Assembly (NCBI GenBank): GCA_024434115.1
Contig: QMIT01000009.1
Location: 62,001-126,000, forward strand
Length of the DNA: 64,000 nt
Direction of reading: 5' to 3'
Source: Chloroflexota bacterium
Lineage (GTDB): Bacteria > Chloroflexota > Anaerolineae > Aggregatilineales > J027
A program made the translations under genes and the position numbers. Shown piece by piece: positions 50,707-58,754 of the stretch (the first letter of the stretch is position 1; each line of letters begins with the position of its first letter). The notes beneath the pieces are model-generated. The model ran no database searches and was not told where the DNA came from. It worked only from the letters and a program-made list of their open reading frames with translations.

Positions 50707-51369
50707 CTAGCCCAATACCAACTGATAAAGTTCTTCATAGGAATGAATGATGCTCGATCCGCCAATGTTTTCAGGGTTATCGGGTTGAAACGCGACTGGC
50801 ATGATGCCCTGTTCGCCCACAAGGGATAATTCATAGAAATCACGACCTACATAGAGTATCTCATCAGTCGAGATGTCAGCGGCTTGGAGGGCCACCTTAA
50901 AAAAGGCAGGATCAGGCTTGGTAAGACCAATTTCGCACGAGGTCAAAACCATCCACCATAAATCTCGTGGAAAGCCAGCATCCTCCAACCAAGTGACTAA
51001 ATCGTCGGTTGGGTGTTCGGTATTGGCAGCAATGGCAATGGCTACCCCGCTGTCCTGTAATTCCAATAAGGTCTCCACCGCACCCACAATAGGTTGGATG
51101 GCGGCGGCATCCGCCAATAAAACGGATCGCCCATAAGAGAGGGCTTGTTGGGGGAGACCATGAAAAGTCAAAATGGCGTCATAATAATCCTGTCGGCTAA
51201 TTCGCCCATGCAATACATCAAAATGGGCTGCTTTTAGGGCTTTTTGAACAACCTTCGGATGACGGGGTTGTAAATCATAGGCCGCCAAGTAATCTTGTAA
51301 ATGTCGGTCGGGTTTAGGATGGATATAGAGTACGTCATCGGTATCCAGCAGTACAGTACGGAATGGCAT
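50707..51369 (-). CDS. HAD superfamily hydrolase
   Basis: The 220-residue protein has HAD motif I in VLLDTDDVLYI, a motif II Ala-Asn form (AIAIAANTEHPTDDL), motif III Lys in GLTKPDPAFFKVAL and motif IV ILYVGRDFYEL. Motif I reads DTDDV; the nucleophile would be the first Asp and the acid the +2 Asp, as in DxD. It should be a small-molecule phosphatase with a helical cap (about 20-85). Substrate unknown. ATG 51369 is preferred over the TTG two codons before. Confidence 0.85.
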   Translation of the reverse strand: MPFRTVLLDTDDVLYIHPKPDRHLQDYLAAYDLQPRHPKVVQKALKAAHFDVLHGRISRQDYYDAILTFHGLPQQALSYGRSVLLADAAAIQPIVGAVETLLELQDSGVAIAIAANTEHPTDDLVTWLEDAGFPRDLWWMVLTSCEIGLTKPDPAFFKVALQAADISTDEILYVGRDFYELSLVGEQGIMPVAFQPDNPENIGGSSIIHSYEELYQLVLG

Positions 51370-51454
51370 CCTCAAATCCTTGAACAGGAGAATAGTAGGA
51401 AAATTGTATCAGTAGTGGCCTACTATCGCCAGAATCTAATGAAAGGATCATCTC

Positions 51455-52177
51455 ATGCAAAAATGGATTGCGCTTGTTTGTATCCTTTTGGTGGGGTTGA
51501 TTTCACCTGCCCCCACTGCCCACGCCCTCCCGGAAGCCCAACGAGTTGAACTGGAAGCCAGTGATGGGTTGGTCTTAGTGGGTGATTTTTATATACCAGA
51601 AAGTGAAGAACCTGTCCCTGCCGTTATCCTGATGCATATGTTGGGGCGTCGGCGCGGTGACTGGGAAACGCTGCTGCCCGTGCTGGTGGATGATTACGGC
51701 ATGGCGGTACTCAATGTGGATTTACGTGGTCATGGCGAAACAGGTGGCTCAACGGATTGGGCATTGGCCGAAGAAGATGTGCAAGCATGGATTGATTGGC
51801 TGCGTCAACAGGAAGGCATCAACCCCGACTCCATTTCGTTGATCGGGGCCAGCATTGGCAGCAATCTAGCTATACGCGGTTGGGCCAACGATGAAAAAAT
51901 CCGCACGGCAGTGGCCCTTTCCCCCGGTCTTAATTTTCGTGGTGTGACCACCGAAGATGCGGTAGAAGCCAATGCAGACCGGCCTTTGATGTTGGTCTCG
52001 GCTCGCAGCGATAGAGAAAGCGCCATTGCGGTGACGACCCTGTTCGATTTAACTGACAGCAATACACTGGTACGACTTTTCAGTGGTTCTCGGCACGGTA
52101 CCGACCTTTTCGATACTGAGTATTCTGACTGGTTGATAACCGCTATCGCCGAATGGGTTGATTCGCAATCTCAATAG
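51455..52177 (+). CDS. Secreted alpha/beta hydrolase (dienelactone-hydrolase-like)
   Basis: The 240-residue protein has a signal peptide (cleavage near THAL-PEA, residue 25), then VELEASDGLVLVGDFYIP, oxyanion HMLGRRRGDW, nucleophile Ser in LIGASIGSNLAI, acid Asp in VSARSDRESA and His in SGSRHGTDLF. The triad is complete. It is exported, so may act on polymer-linked esters or peptides in the envelope. An AAAGGA site precedes the ATG. Confidence 0.86.
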   Translation: MQKWIALVCILLVGLISPAPTAHALPEAQRVELEASDGLVLVGDFYIPESEEPVPAVILMHMLGRRRGDWETLLPVLVDDYGMAVLNVDLRGHGETGGSTDWALAEEDVQAWIDWLRQQEGINPDSISLIGASIGSNLAIRGWANDEKIRTAVALSPGLNFRGVTTEDAVEANADRPLMLVSARSDRESAIAVTTLFDLTDSNTLVRLFSGSRHGTDLFDTEYSDWLITAIAEWVDSQSQ

Positions 52178-52192
52178 TGATTGTTTTGCTAG

Positions 52193-52217
52193 GAGGCGGT
52201 TGATTCAAAGCCGCCTC
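52193..52217. terminator. Hairpin between convergent hydrolase and zinc-ribbon genes
   Basis: GAGGCGG (52193-52199) and CCGCCTC (52211-52217) form a 7-bp stem with an 11-nt loop; no T-run on the plus strand and only a weak one on the minus strand. Confidence 0.45.
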
Positions 52218-52229
52218 GTCCATGTTCCA

Positions 52230-53405
52230 TCACTGTCCATTTTGGCTACGCCCCCATAGACTAAACCCATCTACATATACCTCGCCTGTCTGCCCATTAA
52301 CCAATGCACGACGGATGTCATCGTCGGCTTCGTGCAGTAGGATGACCCAGATCGGCAGCAGCATAAATTCGTAGGCCACACGGGGTACATAGGTTTCGAT
52401 ATTGAGATAGGCTCGCAAGGGGAATTCGGCAGCGCTGTTGCTGTAGGCCGAGATGCTGCGGGGGCGTTTGCTTTTGACCTCTTTTTTAGCTTGTTCGACT
52501 GCCTTTTTCACAATCGGGGTGGCGGCCTGCACCATGTCAATCTGATATAACTGTGCGCGAATTCCGGCAAGATAACCCGGTTCATAGTCACGCAGTTCCG
52601 ACAAGTCATATGGCAGCAGATGGGGCACAATATCCTGATTGGCAATCGCGGCGTAAATGGGATCGGACAACTGAACAAAACTTTCCATGCCAGAGGCCAC
52701 AATCCCCTGCGGATAGCGCCAGCGAACTTCGGTAGTGACTTCAAAAACCCAAAATGGCAAAAACACCGGACTGCCCGTGACCCGCGCAATTTTGTCATGT
52801 AAAAAGCGACTGAGGCTGCTGTTGATTTTTTCATCTACCAAAGACCGCGCTTTAGGGGCAGTAATTTTGAAGGGGATAATTTTGGTGGGGGCATCCAATT
52901 TCCCCTCATTGTCGTGGACAATCACAAATTGGGAGTCACAAAATGGGCAGCGCTCATTTAAATCTTCGGGTGGCATGATAGATTGCGCTCCACAACTGGT
53001 GCAGTCCATGACCCGTCCCGTGACATCCCATTGAACGGCTTTCCCATAACGCTCCATCAATACAGCCCGCAAAGATTTTTCGGCATGAGGTATTTTATTG
53101 CTTGACTTCGATTTGTGGGACTTAATGGGATATTTTTTGCCACAGGTGGGGCAGTGGATCATGGACTGACCGGGAACAGGCTCAAGGTCATCCCCGCCAC
53201 AGTTGGGGCATTCAATCATTTCCCCTTTGGCTTTTGTTTGGCCCTTGAGTGTCAGTGGATGAAGTTGAATGCGGGCTTCGGCAGGGGGTAAATTTTGCCA
53301 TTCCCGTATCGGTTGATAGCCACATTCTTTGCAATAGACCAGTCCACTTTGCAGATCAATGGTCAGTCGGCTGCGGCAGACTGGACAGCCAATTCGCAAT
53401 CCCAT
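52230..53405 (-). CDS. Multi-zinc-ribbon protein of unknown function
   Basis: The 391-residue protein has four zinc ribbons in its first 160 residues: CPVC..CKEC (7-28), CPNC..CPTC (65-88), and CTSC..CPFC (134-153); the second pair sits behind a Lys/Ser-rich linker. The C-terminal part has a membrane-proximal-like tail (ARVTGSPVFLPFWVFEVTTEVRWRY and FMLLPIWVILLHEADDDIRRALVNGQTGEVYVDG). This is the layout of ribbon proteins that look like PriA ends or TFIIB ribbons but whose function is unsettled. No span is certain. Confidence 0.75.
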   Translation of the reverse strand: MGLRIGCPVCRSRLTIDLQSGLVYCKECGYQPIREWQNLPPAEARIQLHPLTLKGQTKAKGEMIECPNCGGDDLEPVPGQSMIHCPTCGKKYPIKSHKSKSSNKIPHAEKSLRAVLMERYGKAVQWDVTGRVMDCTSCGAQSIMPPEDLNERCPFCDSQFVIVHDNEGKLDAPTKIIPFKITAPKARSLVDEKINSSLSRFLHDKIARVTGSPVFLPFWVFEVTTEVRWRYPQGIVASGMESFVQLSDPIYAAIANQDIVPHLLPYDLSELRDYEPGYLAGIRAQLYQIDMVQAATPIVKKAVEQAKKEVKSKRPRSISAYSNSAAEFPLRAYLNIETYVPRVAYEFMLLPIWVILLHEADDDIRRALVNGQTGEVYVDGFSLWGRSQNGQ

Positions 53406-53572
53406 CGTGCAAGCCCCTTATTTATAGAAGAATAAAGAATGCTGGCGTAAAAAAACGCCTTTGCCGTATTATAGTCATTCAATACCGATGTGGGATAAAT
53501 TTGGATAGGGCTGGATAGCAAAAAATTAGATCAGACAAACCATCTTAGAAGAGATGAGGCAAATAGAGTCCT

Positions 53573-54637
53573 ATGGAAACAATGTCAATGGTGCAGGTGC
53601 TGGTGGTTGAAGATTCGATGACCACGCGGCGCTTCCTTGTAGATTTGATCAACAACATTCCGGGCCTGATGGTGATAGGTGAGGCCGAGGACGGCGTGCA
53701 AGCCCTACGTTTGGTGGAAGAACTCCGCCCGGATGTCATTAGTATGGACATCCAGATGCCCAATATGGATGGCTTGCAGGCCACCCAGCACATTATGGCG
53801 AACACCCCAACGCCGATTGTGGTCGTTTCAGCCGGGTTAGGGCAGCGTGAAGTAGATTATGCGATGCTGGCGATTGAGGCGGGGGCCTTAGCTGCGATTG
53901 ATAAACCGACGGCTTCTCCGCAGGACGAGGCCAAGCGCACAGAATATTTACGTTTGCTACGATTGATGGCTGGGGTCTCCGTCGTGCGACGGCGCTCATT
54001 AGATCAACTAGAACAGCGGTTGGATTCGCTGCCCAATATCCAAGCTGACACCCATCATTTACCCGAAATAGTGGTGATTGGGGCAAGCGCAGGCGGGCCG
54101 GGGGCCTTGACCCAAGTCTTGAGCTACCTGCCTGAAGATTTTCCACTGCCCATTCTCGTCACCCAACATCTATCCGCCGATTTTGTGCCCGGTCTGGCGA
54201 ATTGGCTGGGACGGCGCTGTGTCTTACCGGTGCGGTTGGCGCTAGAGGGTGAATATCCAGAGCCGGGTGAGGTCTGGCTTGCCCCCGGTGGCTATCACAT
54301 GCAGCTTTCTCAGGAGGGGCGGGTTGAGCTTATTCCCGACAAAGGCCACTATCGCCATCAGCCCTCGGTAGATGCTTTGTTTGACAGTGCGGCTAGTGTG
54401 TATGGTCGCAAAGTCATTGCGGTATTGCTGACAGGCATGGGGGATGATGGGGCGGACGCGATGGCCCGGCTTTTTGCCTATGGCGCTCGCACGATTGTGC
54501 AAAATGAAGAAACCTGTGTGGTCTATGGAATGCCGGGGGCAGCGGTGGAGCGTGGTGCCGCCGAATATATTTTGCCAGTCGGCGAAATTGGTCGGGCAAT
54601 CACCCGCTTGGCACAGGCTGGCAATCATTATCGTTAG
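53573..54637 (+). CDS. cheB: Chemoreceptor methylesterase/glutamine deamidase CheB
   Basis: The 354-residue protein has an N-terminal receiver (phospho-acceptor Asp59 in VISMDIQMPNMDG) and a C-terminal CheB methylesterase domain with the triad Ser172 (VIGASAGGPGA), His199 (LVTQHLSADF) and Asp292 (TGMGDDGADAMA). It removes methyl groups from chemoreceptors, yet no receptor, CheR or CheA is encoded nearby. It opens a five-gene signalling cluster. Confidence 0.93.
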   Translation: METMSMVQVLVVEDSMTTRRFLVDLINNIPGLMVIGEAEDGVQALRLVEELRPDVISMDIQMPNMDGLQATQHIMANTPTPIVVVSAGLGQREVDYAMLAIEAGALAAIDKPTASPQDEAKRTEYLRLLRLMAGVSVVRRRSLDQLEQRLDSLPNIQADTHHLPEIVVIGASAGGPGALTQVLSYLPEDFPLPILVTQHLSADFVPGLANWLGRRCVLPVRLALEGEYPEPGEVWLAPGGYHMQLSQEGRVELIPDKGHYRHQPSVDALFDSAASVYGRKVIAVLLTGMGDDGADAMARLFAYGARTIVQNEETCVVYGMPGAAVERGAAEYILPVGEIGRAITRLAQAGNHYR

Positions 54638-54750
54638 ATGGGTTCAAAAAGGTTGAAATACTGAAACCGTCGCGTTAGAAGACTATAACCCAAAAGCATA
54701 AATGGCATTGGGCAGACGGGTGTACAATTCAGGCAGAATTGAGGTGATAC

Positions 54751-55125
54751 ATGGCTCACGATGTATTGCTAGTGGAAGACAGCCCGACACAGGCTGAACA
54801 GATTAAACACACACTAGAGAATACAGGATTAACAGTACAGGTAGTCGGAGATGGGCCGGAGGCGATTCGTGAAGCGATGATCAATCCCCCCCGCCTAATT
54901 GTTTTGGACATCAACTTGCCTTCAATGGATGGTTATCAAGTGTGTCGGCGGCTGAAGCGTAACCCGGATACCAAAGATATTCCGGTGATTATGTTAACCG
55001 AACAAAGCAGTGCCAAAGATACGATGACTGGGTTGCAGGCGGGAGCAGACGATTATATCCCCAAAGATATTTTTGCCGGGGAGCATCTGCTGGACACCTT
55101 ACGTGAGCTAGGGCTGATCGAATAG
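54751..55125 (+). CDS. CheY/PilG-like single-domain response regulator
   Basis: The 124-residue receiver keeps all active-site residues: Glu9-Asp10 (LLVEDS), phospho-acceptor Asp53 (IVLDINLPSMDG), Thr83 (MLTEQSS) and Lys105 (YIPKDIF). No output domain. GAGGTGAT precedes the ATG. The likely phosphodonor kinase is elsewhere. Confidence 0.9.
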   Translation: MAHDVLLVEDSPTQAEQIKHTLENTGLTVQVVGDGPEAIREAMINPPRLIVLDINLPSMDGYQVCRRLKRNPDTKDIPVIMLTEQSSAKDTMTGLQAGADDYIPKDIFAGEHLLDTLRELGLIE

Positions 55126-55170
55126 TGTTGTATCCGACTTTTTCAAATGAAGGATATGCTCTAGCAATTT

Positions 55171-55596
55171 ATGTCAGAAGGACAGCGCGTCAAAATTCCC
55201 CCGGTGATGGTGATTCAGGTAGAAGACAGCATGGATGTGATGCTGGCCCGCAATATTGCACGTCGGGCGGCTTCACTCTTAGGTTTTAACACGGCCAGCC
55301 GCGCACAAGTGGCAAGTGCGGTGGCCTCGCTGGTGGGGGTCATCTTAAACGCAGGCGAACGACAGGTCATTAATCTACATGGTTTGCGACAGGGCATTGA
55401 TGTCGGAATTCAAGTAGTTTGTGATGCCCCTTGGTTAGCCGACGCCAGCCCGGAAAATGCGACGGTTGCGCTGCGGGCCAAGATGGGCAAGATTATGGAC
55501 GAAATCAGCCTTGTGCCAACCGCTGTCCCGCATATCGAAATGGTGTTATGGCTGACCACCGAACGTAGTAAACAATCAAGTCCTCCCCATTCATGA
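55171..55596 (+). CDS. RsbT-like HATPase-fold protein
   Basis: The 141-residue protein contains LARNIARRAASLLGFNTASRAQVASAVASLVGVILNAGERQVIN, the N-terminal helix and N-box region of RsbT/RsbW-like kinases. The usual ELxxN of the N-box is SLVGV here, so the catalytic Asn is missing and ATP binding may be lost. The chain may act by binding rather than by kinase activity. It lies between CheY and CheW genes; the CheW start is 7 bp after its stop codon. Confidence 0.75.
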   Translation: MSEGQRVKIPPVMVIQVEDSMDVMLARNIARRAASLLGFNTASRAQVASAVASLVGVILNAGERQVINLHGLRQGIDVGIQVVCDAPWLADASPENATVALRAKMGKIMDEISLVPTAVPHIEMVLWLTTERSKQSSPPHS

Positions 55597-55603
55597 GGAT
55601 GAT

Positions 55604-55996
55604 ATGCAGCGATCACTGGTGGTCTTTGAAATGGGGGAACAACAGTTTGGCCTGCCGATTGAGGTGGTGAGTGAAATCATTCCCCTAATCGCCGTCAGCC
55701 CTATCCCCGATATGCCGAGTGATTGGCTGGGGGTGGCGAATGTACGGGGGCAGGTCACTCCGGTGATAGATTATCGGGCGCGGGTGGGCCGAGCCAAAGA
55801 TCTTCCATCCTTGTCAGCCCCATTGATTGTTATTCGGCAGGGCCGCCAACAAGTGGCGTTGCTGGTGGAACAAATTAAACAGATAGTGACTCTTAATGTT
55901 GAGCAGTTGGACACCACCGGGATCATTCACGAAGGCCGACTGCTCATGTGGGTAGACCCAAAAACCATACTGGGGCGTGAGACCCCATCATCGTAA
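55604..55996 (+). CDS. cheW: CheW-type adaptor
   Basis: The 130-residue protein is a complete CheW/SH3-like coupling domain: LVVFEMGEQQFGLPIEVVSEII, VANVRGQVTPVIDYR and LLVEQIKQIVTLN. CheW couples receptors to CheA; neither is encoded nearby. A GAGG site precedes the ATG. Confidence 0.92.
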   Translation: MQRSLVVFEMGEQQFGLPIEVVSEIIPLIAVSPIPDMPSDWLGVANVRGQVTPVIDYRARVGRAKDLPSLSAPLIVIRQGRQQVALLVEQIKQIVTLNVEQLDTTGIIHEGRLLMWVDPKTILGRETPSS

Positions 55997-56018
55997 GCTC
56001 TGCATGAGGAACTGAGAC

Positions 56019-56930
56019 ATGACCACAACCGCCAAAGCATTGAAGGGCCGCGTTTTACTGGTGGGGGAAGACAAAAAGCTGCTAAGTGATCTCTCGGATA
56101 TGCTGGAATCCACCGAGGATTATTTGACCGTCAAGTCGGGGACATTTGAAGACGCTCTCAGCGAGATTTTGCTTGGGGAGTTTCAGATGGTTGTTACTGA
56201 GACCCGCCTGCCAGACTTAAGCGGCATGGACTTGTTAGCGGTAGTGGGGGGCTTGCGGCCCGGTACCCCGGTCATCATGATTGATGATGAACTCTCGGCA
56301 AAATCCGCCGTCGCCGCGATGCGTTTAGGGGCGTGTGATTATCTGCATAAGCCTATCAATATGCAGTTTGTGATGATGCAAATTGAGCGTCAGATAGATT
56401 TATATAAACGCACCCAAAAAGAGGACAAACCCGAATCTGGCGACCAGCCAAAAATTCCTGTCCGTGATCGTCAGCGCCAAATCAATCCAGCCACTCGTCC
56501 GGCAACCTTGCTCCTCAATCGTCAGCAGTTTGAACGTATCAACAATGAATTGGCGACGCTGTTTGGGCATATCCGTGCCCATTTTGTCGGCCTGATTGAT
56601 GGCGACGGCAATTTGGCAGGGGCATCGGGGGCACTCGAAGATTATGACTTGGTGCTGCTGACTCGCGCCCTGTCGGTTGAACACCCCGCCACCGACACCT
56701 TGGCGCGGATTCTAGACGAAAATCAATTTAATGCCGTCTATCTGGAAGGCAATCGCAGCGGGGTTTATGTGGTCGAGATTCAAGACCCCTATTTGATGTC
56801 ACTGGCGGTCATTTGCAGCACAGATGTCAAACCCGGCATGGTCTGGCTCTATACCAAACGTACCGCCGACACCATCGCCTCGTTTTTGAAGGAATCTGCC
56901 AACGCCCCGGCAGTCCCCGCCGCGTCATAA
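56019..56930 (+). CDS. Pseudo-receiver fused to Roadblock/LC7 domain
   Basis: The 303-residue protein has an N-terminal receiver fold (1-125) in which the phospho-acceptor Asp is Glu61 (MVVTETRLPDLSG) and the Thr position is Asp89 (VIMIDDELS), while Lys111 (LHKPIN) is kept, so it is probably not phosphorylated or mimics the active form. A charged linker (130-160) leads to a Roadblock/LC7 domain (about 168-290: FERINNELATLFGHIRAHFVGLIDGDGNL; YLMSLAVICS), of the MglB type that often binds small GTPases. It ends the che-like cluster before a terminator. Confidence 0.8.
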   Translation: MTTTAKALKGRVLLVGEDKKLLSDLSDMLESTEDYLTVKSGTFEDALSEILLGEFQMVVTETRLPDLSGMDLLAVVGGLRPGTPVIMIDDELSAKSAVAAMRLGACDYLHKPINMQFVMMQIERQIDLYKRTQKEDKPESGDQPKIPVRDRQRQINPATRPATLLLNRQQFERINNELATLFGHIRAHFVGLIDGDGNLAGASGALEDYDLVLLTRALSVEHPATDTLARILDENQFNAVYLEGNRSGVYVVEIQDPYLMSLAVICSTDVKPGMVWLYTKRTADTIASFLKESANAPAVPAAS

Positions 56931-56952
56931 GTCAGCTTCGCAAAACGACAAC

Positions 56953-56985
56953 AAAGGGGTGATTTGCTATAAATCGCCCCTTTTT
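56953..56985 (+). terminator. Terminator of the che-like cluster
   Basis: AAAGGGGTGATTT (56953-56965) pairs with AAATCGCCCCTTT from 56971, followed by a T-run: a strong intrinsic terminator. Confidence 0.8.
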
Positions 56986-56995
56986 AATTTCCCAA

Positions 56996-57385
56996 TTAGG
57001 CCAATGGGTCTAATCGGCTGTGTTCTTTAAGGCAGCGTTCCAAAACCCGCCGCGCCTCCCGCACGTTGATTTTGGGCGAGGCCTCGGTATAAAACTTCTG
57101 CACCACACCCTCCACCGCGTTGATATTCGATGGCGTGTAGGTTGAGAGGTCAAGTGCATAATCGGCCTCATCCAAGTCGTCAATGGGTTCCAGCGTAATC
57201 TCGGTCACGTTTTCGCGTCGGGATTGTTCAATTTTTTGACTGCGGCTCTTGCTGGCTTTGGCACGGCTGAGGAGTTCATCGGCATGGTTGGGGGTGGCGG
57301 CGGCGGCCTGTTCATAAAATTCGGCTAATTTGGCTTCTAGTTCGATTGCGAAGGTCATGACAGCACCATATTGATTTAAGGCCAT
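56996..57385 (-). CDS. Small helical protein of unknown function
   Basis: The 129-residue protein starts MALNQYGAVMTFAIELEAKLAEFYEQAA, which looks like the first helix of ferritin/rubrerythrin-like bundles, but the second metal-ligand helix (ExxH) is not evident. The second half (LEPIDDLDEADYALDL; FYTEASPKINVREARRVLERCLKEH) is helical. No clear family. An AGAGGG site precedes the ATG. Confidence 0.65.
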   Translation of the reverse strand: MALNQYGAVMTFAIELEAKLAEFYEQAAAATPNHADELLSRAKASKSRSQKIEQSRRENVTEITLEPIDDLDEADYALDLSTYTPSNINAVEGVVQKFYTEASPKINVREARRVLERCLKEHSRLDPLA

Positions 57386-57408
57386 AAAAATCCCTCTTTA
57401 AAAGCAAA

Positions 57409-57435
57409 AAGGCGGTTCATTCACCAAACCGCCTT
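57409..57435 (-). terminator. Terminator of the polyamine operon
   Basis: AAGGCGGTT (57409-57417) pairs with AACCGCCTT (57427-57435); on the minus strand a T-rich tract follows, as expected after potA. Confidence 0.8.
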
Positions 57436-57464
57436 CATTTCGGACTTATGTGAATGATGATAAA

Positions 57465-58601
57465 TTAGTCTACCAGAACACGGGCGTTTTCATCCACCCA
57501 ATAGACAAAGACATTCTCACCATTTTGGAACTGTTCGTCTTCGCTGCGGCGGAAATTCTGAGTACGCACCACGACCTGCGAACTGCTGCCGTTATAACCA
57601 AAGCTGACGACATGGCGCGTGTCCGTGCCAATATAGACCGATTGTTGCAGCCGACCCGGAATCAGCGTTGTGCCGGAATCGTGATATGGTTCTGCCCCAT
57701 TGCCATGTTTCAGCGTCAATTTTTCAGGCCGAATCGCTACGGTGACTTCGCTGCCAACGCTCATGGCAGGGTCATCTAACACCGCACCGACCTTATAACC
57801 GCTGGGGAGTTCGACCTCACCACGTGCCCCGGCCCGGTCACACAGGCGGCCTTTGATAAAATTGGTTTCGCCAATGAAGTCCGCCACGAAACGGGTATGG
57901 GGGCGTTCATAAATGTCTTCAGGTGTGCCGACTTGCAGCACCTTGCCGTAATTCATGACTGCGATGCGATCCGCCATGGTTAGGGCTTCTTCTTGGTCGT
58001 GGGTAACGTAGATGAAGGTGATGCCGAGTTTCAACTGCATTTCCTTCAATTCAAACTGCATGGCCTTGCGCAACTTCAGGTCTAGCGCTCCCAATGGCTC
58101 GTCGAGGAGCAGCACGGTGGGGCGTTTGACAAGGGCACGGGCAAGGGCAATACGCTGCTGCTGACCACCCGACAGTTCACGCGGTTTGCGCTCGGCGGTG
58201 TGGGGCAGTTGCACCAATTCAAGAGCCTCAATCGCTCGCTGTTTGGCTTCGGCGCGTGAGACACCTTCCATCTGTAACCCGAACATCACATTTTGGAGAA
58301 CGTTCATGTGGGGGAACAGGGCATAATCTTGAAACACCGTATTGACGGGACGGTGAAACGGCGGAACCCCTTGTACCTGCTTGCCACGAATCAGGATTTC
58401 CCCACGCGAGACATCTTCGAACCCGGCAATCATGCGTAGGGTAGTAGTCTTACCACACCCACTGGGGCCAAGTAGGGCAAAAAATTCGCCCTTGTGAATT
58501 TGTAGTGAGACGTCATCCACTGCCTTGACCGACGCATTTTCCTTGCGCCGACCCGCAAACTCTTTGACGACGTGCCTAAGTTCAACATCAATTGCAGTCA
58601 T
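57465..58601 (-). CDS. potA: Spermidine/putrescine ABC transporter ATPase
   Basis: The 378-residue ATPase has Walker A GPSGCGKTT, Q-loop VFQDYALFPHMNVLQNV, signature LSGGQQQR, Walker B VLLLDEPLGALDLK and switch His in YVTHDQEEA, then a C-terminal TOBE domain (about 250-375: VAIRPEKLTL; QQSVYIGTDTRHVV). GAGGAA precedes the ATG. It powers the PotBC fusion permease and is the last gene of the operon. Confidence 0.93.
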   Translation of the reverse strand: MTAIDVELRHVVKEFAGRRKENASVKAVDDVSLQIHKGEFFALLGPSGCGKTTTLRMIAGFEDVSRGEILIRGKQVQGVPPFHRPVNTVFQDYALFPHMNVLQNVMFGLQMEGVSRAEAKQRAIEALELVQLPHTAERKPRELSGGQQQRIALARALVKRPTVLLLDEPLGALDLKLRKAMQFELKEMQLKLGITFIYVTHDQEEALTMADRIAVMNYGKVLQVGTPEDIYERPHTRFVADFIGETNFIKGRLCDRAGARGEVELPSGYKVGAVLDDPAMSVGSEVTVAIRPEKLTLKHGNGAEPYHDSGTTLIPGRLQQSVYIGTDTRHVVSFGYNGSSSQVVVRTQNFRRSEDEQFQNGENVFVYWVDENARVLVD

Positions 58602-58705
58602 CAGTTCCTCCGACTACCTATACTAGAGGCGAGCAGAAGACGATACAGTGAAAACCACTAAGTTCTGGAGTCGCCCTGAAACAAACAAGAAAAAATAAGG
58701 TTCTA

Positions 58706-58728
58706 AAAAGGGGCGAACGCGCCGCCCC
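58706..58728 (-). terminator. Intrinsic terminator/attenuator between potD and potA
   Basis: On the minus strand CGCCCC/GGGGCG arms (58723-58728 and 58710-58715) form a stem directly followed by TTTTT. Transcription into potA must read through, or potA has its own promoter in the 150-bp gap. Confidence 0.75.
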
Positions 58729-58754
58729 CAAAGTTCTCGCTAGCCAAGTTGCTT

